From assembly GCA_963777625.1 (NCBI GenBank), contig CAVZRO010000006.1, positions 1 through 64,000 on the forward strand: 64,000 bases of DNA, written 5' to 3'. Below are positions 38,405 through 46,500 of the stretch, piece by piece (within the stretch, counting starts at the first letter, position 1; each line of letters begins with the position of its first letter). Under the pieces are notes generated by a model. That model made no database searches and was not told the origin of the DNA. It saw only the letters and a program-made list of their open reading frames with translations. The stretch is from DATDIC01 sp963777625 (GTDB lineage Bacteria > Pseudomonadota > Alphaproteobacteria > Acetobacterales > Acetobacteraceae). The position numbers and the translations under genes are program-made.

Positions 38405-38480
38405 TTTCCGATGGGTGGGTGACACACCCTCACCCGGCGCGCTGGGCGCGCCGACCTCTCCCGCGGGGCGGGAGAGGTGA
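38405..38480. repeat. Palindromic intergenic repeat, 'cgcgctgggcgcgcc' type
   Basis: A sequence with two near palindromes, cggcgcgctgggcgcgccga and cctctcccgcggggcgggag, within 'caccctcacccggcgcgc...gcgggagaggtgaagagggg'. Such elements are common between genes of alphaproteobacteria. It lies between two same-strand genes and might fold in the transcript and reduce read-through. Confidence 0.55.
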
Positions 38481-38493
38481 AGAGGGGGTGGGG

Positions 38494-39819
38494 TCAGGTT
38501 TCGTTGGATTTGTCTAGGATCGGCTGGAAGGTGTTGGTGGCCTGCTTGAGCTGTGTGGCGACGTCCTGGCCGAGGACGATGTTGGTGAGGGCCGCGCCGA
38601 TGGTGTCGCGGAACTCGGTGACCGGGACGATCACCGGGAGGCCGGAGCGCGCCATTTTCAGGCTGGCCTGGGTGGTGTCGAACCATTCCTGCGGGAACTT
38701 GCTGGATTTGATGATTTCGGTCTCGCCATAGACGGACAGGCGCGGTGGCGTGCCGGAGCCGGTGGCCAGCACGTTGGCGAACATCTGCTTGCCGGTGACC
38801 CATTGCAGGAACAGCCAGGCCGCTTTCTTGTTCTTTGCGTTGGCGGGGATGCCGATGCCGTCGATGAAGGTGGCGCAGTAATGCGCCTTCGGACCGGCCG
38901 GCACCGGGGCAAATCCCACCTTGCCGACAACCTTCGACTTGGTCGGGTCGACAAGCGGCGCGGAGAAGCCGATGCCGTCCCACCACATCGCGGCGCGGCC
39001 CTGGCTGAACGTGGTCTGGCATTCGTTCCAGTTGAACCCAACATTCCCCGGCGGGCCGCATTCGCGCATGATGGTCTGGTACCATTTGCCGGCGTCGATC
39101 GCCTGCGGCGTGTCGGTCAACAGCTTCTTGCCGTCGGGGGTGACGGTCTCTTGGTCCCAGCCGAGCAAAATGTTGTCGTACAGCACGACGTTGGCGTTTT
39201 TTACCCCGCGCCCGACAAAGCCATACACACCCTTCGACGGATCGGTGAGCGCGTGCGCCATGCTCATCATCTCGTCAAAGCTCTTAGGTGGGGCGTTGAA
39301 GCCTTTCTGCGACAGCAACTCCGTGTTGTAAAACACGATGAACAGGTCCTGGTTCAGCGGCAGCACGTTGAGCTTGCCGTCGGAGCCGGTGGCGACCTCC
39401 ATCGATGGCTTGCTGAAATCCGCTTCGTCGAAGTCCGGCATGGTGAGCGACGGATCGGCGATGTAGGGACGCAGGTCCTGCATCCATTTCGCCTTCTCGA
39501 TCAGCCGCTTCTGCACATGCATGCCGACATTGACCACGTCGAAGCTGGGATGGCCGGAGGCCATCTCGATCGCCACTTTCGGACGCTGCTGCTGCTCGGG
39601 GATCTGCTCGAAGCCGACGGTGATGCCGGTGAGCGCCTCGAACTCCTTCATGTGCGCGCGGGCGACGTCGCCGCGCGGGGAGAGCTGGTAGTTGACCTCG
39701 ATGTGCTGGCCCTTGAACTGCTTCCAGTCGAACTGCGATTGGGCGCTGGCACGCGCGACGATCGCGGGCGCGGCGAGCGCGGCGGCGGATGCCTGAAGCA
39801 GGTGGCGGCGGCGGATCAT
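38494..39819 (-). CDS. Sugar-type ABC transporter substrate-binding protein
   Basis: 441 residues. The N-terminus MIRRRHLLQASAAALAAPAI then ARASAQ is a twin-arginine-like export signal. The mature protein has the family-1 solute-binding fold: ISPRGD..HMKEFEALTGITVGFE, RPKVAIEMASGHPSFDVVNV, VLPLNQDLFIVFYNTELL and TFSQGRAAMWWDGIGFSA. It would capture a sugar or polyol-like compound in the periplasm; permease and ATPase genes are not adjacent, so they must lie elsewhere. It is probably transcribed with the RraA-like and aldehyde dehydrogenase genes. Confidence 0.87.
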   Translation of the reverse strand: MIRRRHLLQASAAALAAPAIVARASAQSQFDWKQFKGQHIEVNYQLSPRGDVARAHMKEFEALTGITVGFEQIPEQQQRPKVAIEMASGHPSFDVVNVGMHVQKRLIEKAKWMQDLRPYIADPSLTMPDFDEADFSKPSMEVATGSDGKLNVLPLNQDLFIVFYNTELLSQKGFNAPPKSFDEMMSMAHALTDPSKGVYGFVGRGVKNANVVLYDNILLGWDQETVTPDGKKLLTDTPQAIDAGKWYQTIMRECGPPGNVGFNWNECQTTFSQGRAAMWWDGIGFSAPLVDPTKSKVVGKVGFAPVPAGPKAHYCATFIDGIGIPANAKNKKAAWLFLQWVTGKQMFANVLATGSGTPPRLSVYGETEIIKSSKFPQEWFDTTQASLKMARSGLPVIVPVTEFRDTIGAALTNIVLGQDVATQLKQATNTFQPILDKSNET

Positions 39820-39929
39820 TCTGGGTCTCCTCCCGGATGGCCCTGATCAGGGCTCGGGGGGACCATAAGCGGAGCGGCGAGCGGGAGAAAGTGGGCGGCT
39901 GGTGTTCCCCCAGGGCAATCGGGTGAAGC

Positions 39930-40015
39930 AAGAAAGGCCGAGGCTCCGCCCCAAACCCCGCCAGAGGGCGCTGCCCTCTGGACTCCCGCCGAGGGCTCGC
40001 CCTTGGAACCCGCTA
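39930..40015. repeat. GC-rich intergenic repeat (cgccagagggcgctgccctctg)
   Basis: Contains the near-palindrome ccagagggcgctgccctctg followed by gactcccgccgagggctcgc and ccttggaacccgctac. This class of 'gaggctccgccccaaacccc...' element is familiar from Acetobacteraceae genomes. No gene is supported from 39820 to 40263. Confidence 0.55.
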
Positions 40016-40021
40016 CTTGGG

Positions 40022-40090
40022 TTGGGTGTGGGGGTGGGTGCCTACGGTGCTGTTGGTGAGAGACGTGTAGGCACCCACCCCCACACCCAA
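40022..40090. terminator. Perfect 24-bp inverted repeat with 21-base loop
   Basis: The arm ttgggtgtgggggtgggtgc+ctac at 40022-40045 is exactly complementary to gtag+gcacccacccccacacccaa at 40067-40090. The hairpin would be very stable. It has no T-run, so it is not a canonical intrinsic terminator, but it lies at the left border of the AT-richer island and beyond the GC-rich repeat; an insertion-related end or a transcription barrier are both possible. Confidence 0.5.
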
Positions 40091-40263
40091 TCCAAACGGA
40101 TGGATCCGGTATCATGTAGCAACGGCCACCAAGCAAAACGAGACGAACGGTTTACGTTCTCTCAAACTGTGTGTGCGATGTTAAGTCCCGTATGTGGCAG
40201 CCTCACGTCATGCTGATCCGACCGCGCCCTTTACAGCCACAATCGAGCCCAACCTACAGGCTC

Positions 40264-40578
40264 ATGAGCCGAGCAGAACGCGACATCACAAAGAGTTTAC
40301 TTGACTCAATTCGTGAGATTTTCGGGTTTGGGGGCGATTCGCCTTGTAGTATGCCTATCACAACAAGGGACCGAGGGGGAGCCGTGGCAAAGGATGTGTC
40401 TGCGTTGCGACAGCCTTCTAGTGTGCAGAAGGTAGATCGAAAAGACACCGTAATTGTCAAGATGGCGTCTTTCGAGAGGGCTTCGGCTGCCAAAGTCAAG
40501 ACCGTACAGAATTCGTTGACAGCAGCACGAAAGGGTAACAACCTTTTTGGTCTGAAAAGGTCACCCCATGATGGGTAA
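40264..40578 (+). CDS. Hypothetical protein in AT-richer island
   Basis: 104 residues from MSRAERDITKSLLDSIREIF to FGLKRSPHDG. The C-terminal half is basic and alpha-helical (VAKDVSALRQ, FERASAAKVKTVQNSLTAAR). Base composition is far lower in GC than the neighbouring genome, as for the next two genes. No family is recognised. There is no clear ribosome-binding site, and a comparable open frame exists on the other strand, so the call is weak. It ends just inside the start of the next gene, in a layout that suggests one transcript. Confidence 0.35.
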   Translation: MSRAERDITKSLLDSIREIFGFGGDSPCSMPITTRDRGGAVAKDVSALRQPSSVQKVDRKDTVIVKMASFERASAAKVKTVQNSLTAARKGNNLFGLKRSPHDG

Positions 40579-41130
40579 AAAGTATGCCAAAAAAACGACC
40601 GGGAGGTTTTCGCTTATCTTATCGCAGATGATGGCACAAAAGTTGAAATCGACTATTTGACTTATTCAATATTTGCCGCGAAAAAATCCCACTGGATCAG
40701 GCATTTTACGGAGCAAAATGGAAAAGAACCAGATCAAAATGAAATAGACCGGTGGATATGTCAAGTTACTGATTATGACTTCCGAATGATGCGTATCGAA
40801 GCCGCAGACTTTTTTGCCTTTGCAGCAACAGAATATATGCAGGACGAGATAGCCGATGCAAGGAGGAAAGGCTCAGAAGACGCTATCGCACAATCTGTCG
40901 AACGCATAAGCGGGCAACTTAGAAACCTTTCGAGGCTGAGAACGCAACTGACGGTCGCTCTCGCTACTGCGGTTCTCGTTCCGATCGTATTAGGAGGGTC
41001 AATCTTCTGCATTCGGCAATTTGACAAATACTGGCCTGGCATATCCAGTTTCGCTGGCGAGCCCGCTACAAATCCTCCAACCGCACCCCCTCCATCTCCA
41101 GCACCGCCAAGCAAGCTAGAAAAAAACTGA
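40568..41130 (+). CDS. Unknown membrane protein, apparent -1 shift at A7
   Basis: The main frame gives VFAYLIADDGTKVEIDYLTY, SHWIRHFTEQNGKEPDQNEI, a helical segment (RKGSEDAIAQSVERISGQLR), one transmembrane helix (LTVALATAVLVPIVLGGSIF) and a Pro-rich end (TNPPTAPPPSPAPPSKLEKN). This frame has no ATG; the first usable codon is a TTG at 40657. An ATG-ATG at 40568 (MMGKKYAKK) lies in the frame that passes through A7 at 40589-40595, and a -1 slip there joins it exactly to NDREVFAYLI. Either programmed slippage or one missing A explains this. The protein family is not recognised. Its 3' end overlaps the convergent DUF6471 gene by 65 bases. Confidence 0.55.
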
Positions 41131-41299
41131 CCGCGAAGGTTCCGCGCGCCAGCTTCCCGGTGATGGATGTCTCTGTCTCCTGTAATCCATGCTTGTTCAA
41201 CCGCTCGGCAAGCTCCTTGTAGCCGACCCCAGCCCTTTTCAGCTCGGCTTTAAGGAACCGACTGGCTTTGGCACCCCACTCCTTCTCTCGGTCCGTCAT
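41066..41299 (-). CDS. DUF6471-like small protein
   Basis: 77 residues: EWGAKASRFLKAELKRAGVG, YKELAERLNKHGLQETETSI, GKLARGTFAVSFFLACLAVL. This is the pattern of DUF6471, a helix-turn-helix-like domain with an XRE flavour (RAGVGYKELAERL... as recognition helices). A role in DNA binding is inferred. It has lower GC than its surroundings and ends inside the 3' end of the convergent membrane-protein gene, an unusual 65-base overlap. Confidence 0.7.
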   Translation of the reverse strand: MTDREKEWGAKASRFLKAELKRAGVGYKELAERLNKHGLQETETSITGKLARGTFAVSFFLACLAVLEMEGVRLEDL

Positions 41300-41590
41300 C
41301 TGTGCTCCGCATCTGATTTCTGCTGAATATGCAAGATTTCTGTTGACTATGCAATATCAGATAGCTACGGTATTCCGCAGAAACCTAGCGGACGCCGTAG
41401 ATGGCCCAGCATTTCCTCCTATCAACGAAGGCCCGGACCCTCTCACTGGCAGTCGTGCTGCGGATGGGGCTCCGCCCCGCGCCTGCCTTGGCTTCACCCG
41501 GATCGCCCTGTGGTGTTCCCGGTTGCGAAATCAAACGTCCTCCCCGCCGTTCGTCGCGAAGCGCGCCGAACGGCGGGAATAAGCAGGACA
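41300..41590. other. Right border of the AT-richer island
   Basis: Upstream region of the DUF6471 gene (AT-rich until about 41390) followed by GC-rich DNA. On the minus strand a short reading frame ends SERVRAFVDRRKCWAIYGVR at about 41390, resembling the N-terminus of small Arc-like antitoxins that is cut where the AT-rich sequence begins. No complete gene is supported. Confidence 0.4.
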
Positions 41591-41839
41591 CTAGCCGGTG
41601 GCGATCTTTGCCAGCACGGGCGGGATTCGCGATTCCGGGATGCGCAGGACCCTGGTGCCGGCTTCGTCCTCGATTTCCACCCTGTAGATAAAGCGGTCGG
41701 CGCCAGGGTCCGCGGCAGGGCTCGTTGCTGGCAGTTGCTTCAGGGCGGCGCGCTGCTCCTCCGACAAATGCGCGCCGTCGATTTCGCCGCGCCGGCGCAC
41801 GCCGCCAAAGCCCCCCTGCCGTTCGACCGTAACCTTCAT
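41591..41839 (-). CDS. Emfourin-like inhibitor of M4 metallopeptidase
   Basis: 82 residues. MKVTVERQGGFGGVRRRGEI, LSEEQRAALKQLPATSPAA and DRFIYRVEIEDEAGTRVLRI match the short emfourin family, known in Serratia as the inhibitor encoded beside protealysin. It immediately follows (9 bases) the M4 peptidase gene on the same strand, so the two form an enzyme-inhibitor operon. In the cytoplasm it would keep the peptidase inactive before release. Confidence 0.85.
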   Translation of the reverse strand: MKVTVERQGGFGGVRRRGEIDGAHLSEEQRAALKQLPATSPAADPGADRFIYRVEIEDEAGTRVLRIPESRIPPVLAKIATG

Positions 41840-41848
41840 CTCGAACCC

Positions 41849-42926
41849 CTATGCAAGCTGGGCGGCTTCCGCCGCCGTAAGCACGCCCACATCCACCCAC
41901 GCCTTGGCGACGTGCGCAGCGACCGAGGCGTCGCCGGGGGTGAGGTCGCGCGCCACGGATATGGTCTGTTGCGCGCATTTGTGGAAGTCGGCGGCGGGGG
42001 TCAGCCGTTCGGTGAGAGTGGTGTACCAGATGGTGCCGGGGATGTCCCAAGCATTGCCGCCAATGGCCTGGGCGGCAAGAACGAAAGCGCGGTTCGGGAT
42101 GCCCGAGTTGATGTGGACGCCGCCGTTGTCGTCCTCGGTCCGCACGTAGCCGCTCATGTGTCCGGGCTGCGGGTCCTTGCCGAGACGCGGGTCATCGTAA
42201 GCAGGTACCGGGGTTGGCCATGTCGCGCAGGGCGCGGCCCTGGATGCCGGGGGCCAGGATGGTGCTGCCGATCAGCCAGTCGGCCTGGGTGGCACTTTGG
42301 CCGGCGGCCCATTGCTTCACGAGGGAACCGAACACGTCGGAGAACGATTCGTTCAGTGCACCCTGTTCGCCCTGGTACGGCAGTTGTGCGGTGAACTGGG
42401 TGATGCCGTGGGTGAGTTCGTGGGCGATCACTTCCAGGGCACCGGTGAAGTGGGTGAATATTTGGCCGTCGCCGTCGCCGTATACCATCTGCTGGCCGTT
42501 CCAGAAGGCGTTGTCATAGCCCTGGCTGTAATGGACGGATGAAACCAGCGTGCGTCCGTTGCCGTCCACCGACTCGCGCCCGAACAGGTCGTGGAAGAAG
42601 GTCCAGGTGGTGCCGGCGTGGTCGTAGGCTTCGTTCACGTACTGGTCGGTGTCGGCCGGGCTGCCCTCGGCGCGCCTGGGATTGCCGGGCAGATCCTCGA
42701 AGCCGGCGCAATCGAATACCTGACGGCGAAGCCCAGTCCGTTGCGGTGCCGCGGCGGCGATGCCGGTGCGCAACTGCGAGCGGACGAGGTTCATGCTCTC
42801 GTTCATGCGCAGGGTGCGGGCGGCGGTGGCGGCGATGGCGGGGTCGGCGGTGGAGGCGAGGCGGTGCAGGATGTGGGGCGGGACGACGAAGCAGCAGCAA
42901 GGGCAGGCGGCGAATGTGGAGGGCAT
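41849..42926 (-). CDS. Protealysin-like M4 metallopeptidase, one frameshift
   Basis: About 358 residues. A short protealysin-type propeptide (CPCCCFVVPPHILHRL) precedes the catalytic domain: HYSQGYDNAFWNGQQMVYGD, zinc site HELTH at 169-173, NESFSDVFG with the third ligand E193. The frame breaks near 42203 after DMANPGT (an extra t: acctgcttac for accgcttac) and resumes YDDPRLGKDPQPGHMSGYVR, HINSGIPNRAFVLAAQ (the substrate-side histidine region) to the stop at 41849. There is no signal peptide, as in protealysin. It may be a good gene with a sequence error. It is paired with an emfourin inhibitor. Confidence 0.85.
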
Positions 42927-43461
42927 GAATGTGGGGGTTCCTGTGGGTTAATTTCGTTGCTGATGGGATGAAATAGCCGCCGGGCACTGGCCTGGGCGTG
43001 CGGGGTGGGATGCGGGAGCCGAAGCGGGTGCGCTTGGCGAGGCTCGGCTCGCTACGGATACTACCATAGCGGGTGGTAAAAAGCGAGTTTTTTATGAAAA
43101 TAATCCTAGCATCTTCGTTACGATATTATACTAACAAGCGCGGGCGAAGACTCCGGATTTATTCCTCATGCCCGCGAACGCGTCGCGAAAGCGGGCATCC
43201 AGGCGAGAGCCACGAAATTCCGGGGTTTGCCTGGATTCCCGCAACGCGCGGGAATGACGAACATGGGTCATCCTGCCGGTGTTGCCCGGAGCAACGTGAA
43301 GCGAACGAGCGACGCGGTGGGCCACAAAGTCGTGGATAGCCGGCCCCCCGGGACGAGCCCGAGGGCATGCTTCGCCGGCCATGACGGAAAGGGTCAGCAT
43401 CAACGCGGGTTGGTATAATATCAGATCGGCCCCTCGGGACGCGCTTCGCCGCCGGGCCACA
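42927..43461. repeat. Intergenic region with dispersed repeats
   Basis: 535 bases without a gene. A small AT-rich spot at 43060-43130 (aaaaagcgagttttttatg) holds a possible terminator-like hairpin aaaaa-gcgag-ttttt. From about 43150 a repeat block includes 'catcctgccggtgttgcccg' (also at 28540), a palindrome copy (gtggatagccggc...gccggccatgacgg at about 43332-43387) and 'gtcagcatcaacgcg' (about 43396, also near 28651). Confidence 0.55.
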
Positions 43462-44400
43462 TCAATCCTGAACCGGCCCAAGCGGGGGTAAGCCGGGTGA
43501 CGGCGGCGCGGCGGGCGGACCAGGCTGCGGCAGGGGAGCGGCCGGTGGCGGTGTGTAGGGCAGAGGCGGCGAGGCCGGCGGGGTAACGGAGGGCGCCATG
43601 CTGGCGGGAGGCGGCGGGGTGTACGGCAAGGACGGTTCCGGCGGCGGTGGCTGAGTGACCGGCTCCGGCAAAGAGCCAGGCGGCGACAGCGGCACGGGAA
43701 GCCCGGCCGCGCCAGGAGGCTGATATCCGGGGGGCTGGTATCCAGGAGGAGGCTGGTATCCGGGAGGCTGGTATCCGGGTGGCGGCATGGGAGGCGGCGG
43801 CGCTGCATACGACGGCGATCCGGGTGGCGGCAGCGGCACTTGCTGCACTGGAGTAGCGGCAGCGGCGGGGCTCATCACCCATCGCCCGAGCGCCTGCCGT
43901 ACCCGGTATTCGAACTCCACGTTCATCTGGTCGATCAGATTGCGCGTGAGGTCCGCAAGCGGCCCGGACAGATCGCCTTCAACCCCGGATATCTGGCGGG
44001 TGACGGTGGCCTGCGCGTAGCCGGCACGAACCCCAGGCGACGGGTAGATGCTGAGCGTGACCGACATCACGCCGGTGATGGCGTCGCCCGTCTGCACCAG
44101 GGAGGCGTTGTTTACCGTGAACACGGCCTGACCGGTCGGACCCTCGGGCTTCAGGCGCTGCTGCGCCAACTGCTCCAGTGCCTGCACAGGAGAGATCGGG
44201 TCGAGCCGGCTGACATCGGGCGGCATGCCCGAGGGGACATACTGAGATTCGACGTCAAGGGTGGCGACGTTCAGCGGCAGCGGCGGCAGGTAGCTGAAAT
44301 CCGGCTGCTGGGTGGCGGCCGGCGGTTCCTCCGACGCGCACGCGGTGAGCGCGACGGTCAGAGCCAGGACGACAGAGCGGGTCAAGGGTCGCAGGTGCAT
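43462..44400 (-). CDS. Proline-rich lipoprotein, unknown function
   Basis: About 312 residues. The N-terminus SVVLALTVALTACASEEPPA has a lipobox (LTAC), so it should be lipid-anchored. Residues 40-185 form a soluble domain (DPISPVQALEQLAQQRLKPE, VFTVNNASLVQTGDAITGVM, TVTRQISGVEGDLSGPLADL, MNVEFEYRVRQALGRWVM). The last 130 residues are almost wholly Pro-rich with repeats such as PPGYQPPGYQPP and PPPPEPSLPYTPPPP, probably spanning the periplasm or cell wall. The start at 44400 is set by the signal peptide. It lies 61 bases after the Hsp33 gene on the same strand. Confidence 0.78.
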   Translation of the reverse strand: MHLRPLTRSVVLALTVALTACASEEPPAATQQPDFSYLPPLPLNVATLDVESQYVPSGMPPDVSRLDPISPVQALEQLAQQRLKPEGPTGQAVFTVNNASLVQTGDAITGVMSVTLSIYPSPGVRAGYAQATVTRQISGVEGDLSGPLADLTRNLIDQMNVEFEYRVRQALGRWVMSPAAAATPVQQVPLPPPGSPSYAAPPPPMPPPGYQPPGYQPPPGYQPPGYQPPGAAGLPVPLSPPGSLPEPVTQPPPPEPSLPYTPPPPASMAPSVTPPASPPLPYTPPPAAPLPQPGPPAAPPSPGLPPLGPVQD

Positions 44401-44461
44401 GCCGGGCCTCGTGCGGGCGCGGCGGACACCAGCAAAGCCACGCCGGCACGTCAATGGTGCG

Positions 44462-45418
44462 TCACTGCCGTGCCGCCGCCCCGTGCACGTCATCGCGCGG
44501 GAAGCGGAAATCGAAATTGCAGAACTCACAGGTCATGACGATGTCGCCATCCACCGTCATGTGGTCGAGATCGTCGGGCGGGAAGCCTTCCAGGATGCCG
44601 GCCAGGCGCGCGCGGGAGCAGCGGCAGCCGTACGACAAGGCGCTGGCGCGGTCGGCGGCAACGCCCTCGGTATGGAACAGCCGGTAGAGCAGGCGTTCGG
44701 GCAAGAGGGAGTCATCCAGCAGCTCCGCATCGGAGATCGTGCCGGCCAGCGCGACGGCGGTGCGCCAGCTTTCCTCCTGCTCCGGCTCGGACATGTCCGG
44801 GTCGATGCTGCCGACGGCGATCTTCTCCAGGATCAGGGCGCCGGCGCGCCAGCCGGTATCGGTTTTCTCGCAGGCGAGATGGAGGAAGCAACGGAGCTGC
44901 TCGGAGGTGCGGAAATAGTGCAGGGCCATGTCGGCGAGGCTGTCGCCTTCGATCGTGACGATCCCCTGATGGCGGTGCTGATCGGGACCCTGGTCCACGG
45001 TGAAGGCGAGGTAGCCGCTGCCAAGCAGGCCGGCGGCGACGGGGGCCGGCTGGCTGGCCAGCAGGCGGTCGAGCTTGTCGGTGTTGGTGCGCGCGTAGCC
45101 GCGGAGTGCGCCACCGTCGGTGCAGTCGGCCAGAAGCATCGGCACTGGGCCGTCGCCCTTTGCCTGGATGCTGAACGAGCCGCGGAACTTCAAGGCCGCG
45201 GCCAGGCCGGCGGCAAGGGCCAGGGACTGGCCCATCAGGCGGCGGACGACGGGCGGATTGTCGTGCCGGGTCAGCAAGGCGTCGGCGAGCGGGCCGAGCC
45301 GGATCAGCCGGCCGCGCACGGGCCGGCGGGGCAGGAAGAAAGGGGTGATCCCGCGCGGCACGACGATGTCGGGCACCGCCGGGCGCAGGCTGTCCAGGAA
45401 AGCCGGCATTTCTGACAT
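44462..45418 (-). CDS. hslO: Redox-regulated chaperone Hsp33
   Basis: 318 residues. The core is typical (PARVVGRLMGQSLALAAGLA-like segment PVVRRLMGQSLALAAGL, GYLAFTVDQGPDQHRHQG) and the zinc switch at the C-terminus is complete: C265 and C267 in YGCRCSRARL and C297 and C300 in VMTCEFCNFDF. Oxidation of these cysteines activates the holdase against protein aggregation in the cytoplasm. Start at 45418 (MSEMPAFLDSLRP) rather than 45466. A divergent GNAT gene begins 47 bases away. Confidence 0.92.
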   Translation of the reverse strand: MSEMPAFLDSLRPAVPDIVVPRGITPFFLPRRPVRGRLIRLGPLADALLTRHDNPPVVRRLMGQSLALAAGLAAALKFRGSFSIQAKGDGPVPMLLADCTDGGALRGYARTNTDKLDRLLASQPAPVAAGLLGSGYLAFTVDQGPDQHRHQGIVTIEGDSLADMALHYFRTSEQLRCFLHLACEKTDTGWRAGALILEKIAVGSIDPDMSEPEQEESWRTAVALAGTISDAELLDDSLLPERLLYRLFHTEGVAADRASALSYGCRCSRARLAGILEGFPPDDLDHMTVDGDIVMTCEFCNFDFRFPRDDVHGAAARQ

Positions 45419-45464
45419 GGCCCAGAGATAGGCGCGCGGCCGGGCCGGCACTACCATTCCAGTC

Positions 45465-45947
45465 ATGCAGGACGACGTGATCAGCTTCCGACCACTGCGC
45501 GCGGGGGACGCGGCAGCGGTGGCGGCGCTGATCCAGAGGGCGTTCTCGGCTCAGCCGCTGCAGGTCGCGCCGCCGGCGTCGGCGCGCGGGGTGACGGCGG
45601 CAACGGTCGCGGCCCATCTGGCGCGTGGCGGCTCCGGCGCGATCGCCGGGATGAACGGGCGCATGGTCGGCAGCGTGCTGTGGGAGACGCGAGCGGACGG
45701 GCTGTATGTCAGCCGGCTGGCGGTGGATCCCGAGGCGCGGCGACGGGGGATCGGGCAGGCGCTGATGGGCTTGGCGGAGCAGGCGGGCCGTTGCGCCGGA
45801 GCGGCACGGCTGTCGCTCGGCACACGGCTGGCGCTGACCGGCAATCGGCGGCTGTTCGCGGCGTGCGGCTATATCGAGGTGGCGCAGCACGCGCATCCTG
45901 GCTACGCCGAGCCGACCTGGGTGGAGATGGAAAAGCGCCTGGGATGA
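45465..45947 (+). CDS. GNAT-family N-acetyltransferase
   Basis: 160 residues. The acetyl-CoA-binding segment is ADGLYVSRLAVDPEARRRGI then GQALMGLAEQA (V/I-x-x-x-x-R-x-x-G-x-A motif). ISFRPLRAGDAAAVAALIQR is the usual first strand-helix unit and YIEVAQHAHPGYAEPTWVEM the C-terminal end. The substrate is unknown. It is divergent from the Hsp33 gene. Confidence 0.85.
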   Translation: MQDDVISFRPLRAGDAAAVAALIQRAFSAQPLQVAPPASARGVTAATVAAHLARGGSGAIAGMNGRMVGSVLWETRADGLYVSRLAVDPEARRRGIGQALMGLAEQAGRCAGAARLSLGTRLALTGNRRLFAACGYIEVAQHAHPGYAEPTWVEMEKRLG

Positions 45948-45989
45948 GGGGGGCGCCTGTCGCGGGGCCCGTTCGCACACGACAGGAGG

Positions 45990-46110
45990 CAGAAAGTTTC
46001 ACCACGGAGACGGGCAGACACGGAGGTCGACGCGGAGGTTCCGCAATCTCCCGGCCGGCTTGACGATAGGCCCGATCGCCGCCTTCGTGTCTCCGCGGTG
46101 AAGCTTCCCT
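45990..46110. repeat. Inverted pair of 'ctccgcggtgaa' repeats
   Basis: Left part aaagtttcaccacggagacg and right part ctccgcggtgaagcttccct are roughly complementary ends around cgcggaggttccgcaatctc, forming an approximately 110-base imperfect inverted structure. Its pieces recur at 3301-3363 and near 28204, 28396, 28682 and 29665. Confidence 0.6.
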
Positions 46111-46151
46111 CGGCCGTGCTTTAAGGAGTTCGGTAGGCGGGACGCCTGGTA

Positions 46152-46391
46152 CTACATCTTCTTCTGTGCAGGTGCGGGAGCAGCCGGAGCTGAGCTGGCG
46201 GCGGGCATGAATGCCTTGCCCTGCTGCGCGGCGGACAGGCTCTGCGCGTTCAACTGGTCCGCGGTCATATCGGTGCTGGTTGCCGCGGCGTGATGCATCG
46301 GTTTCTTTTTGGCGGCTGCCATCGCCGGTACGGCGCCGAGCATTGCCAGAGCAAGGCCGGCGAGCAAGAGCTTTGCACTCAGTCGTTGCAT
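46152..46391 (-). CDS. Small secreted Ala/Gln-rich protein, unknown
   Basis: 79 residues: a signal peptide (LLLAGLALAMLGAVPAMAAA) then KKKPMHHAAATSTDMTADQL, NAQSLSAAQQGKAFMPAASS and a Pro/Ala end. The mature form is about 54 residues, low in complexity, and probably periplasmic. No family is recognised. Similar small proteins are common in this class of bacteria. Confidence 0.6.
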   Translation of the reverse strand: MQRLSAKLLLAGLALAMLGAVPAMAAAKKKPMHHAAATSTDMTADQLNAQSLSAAQQGKAFMPAASSAPAAPAPAQKKM

Positions 46392-46500
46392 GGGGGTCGG
46401 ATCCTTCCGTGTTTGCCGGGGAGGCCGGCAGAGACGCCTGTCTCCCGGAACAGTCTAGCATGAAAACGGATGCCGCACAGACCCGTTCATGGCAACCCGT

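Noticed and set aside
40254..40541. 95-codon minus-strand frame in the AT-richer island
   Set aside because: Weaker than the plus-strand candidate: no ribosome-binding site and no neighbour on that strand. Neither is certain.
43076..43094. Intrinsic terminator aaaaagcgagttttt
   Set aside because: The stem is only A:T pairs around a short core, and no gene ends close by; not enough for a firm terminator call.
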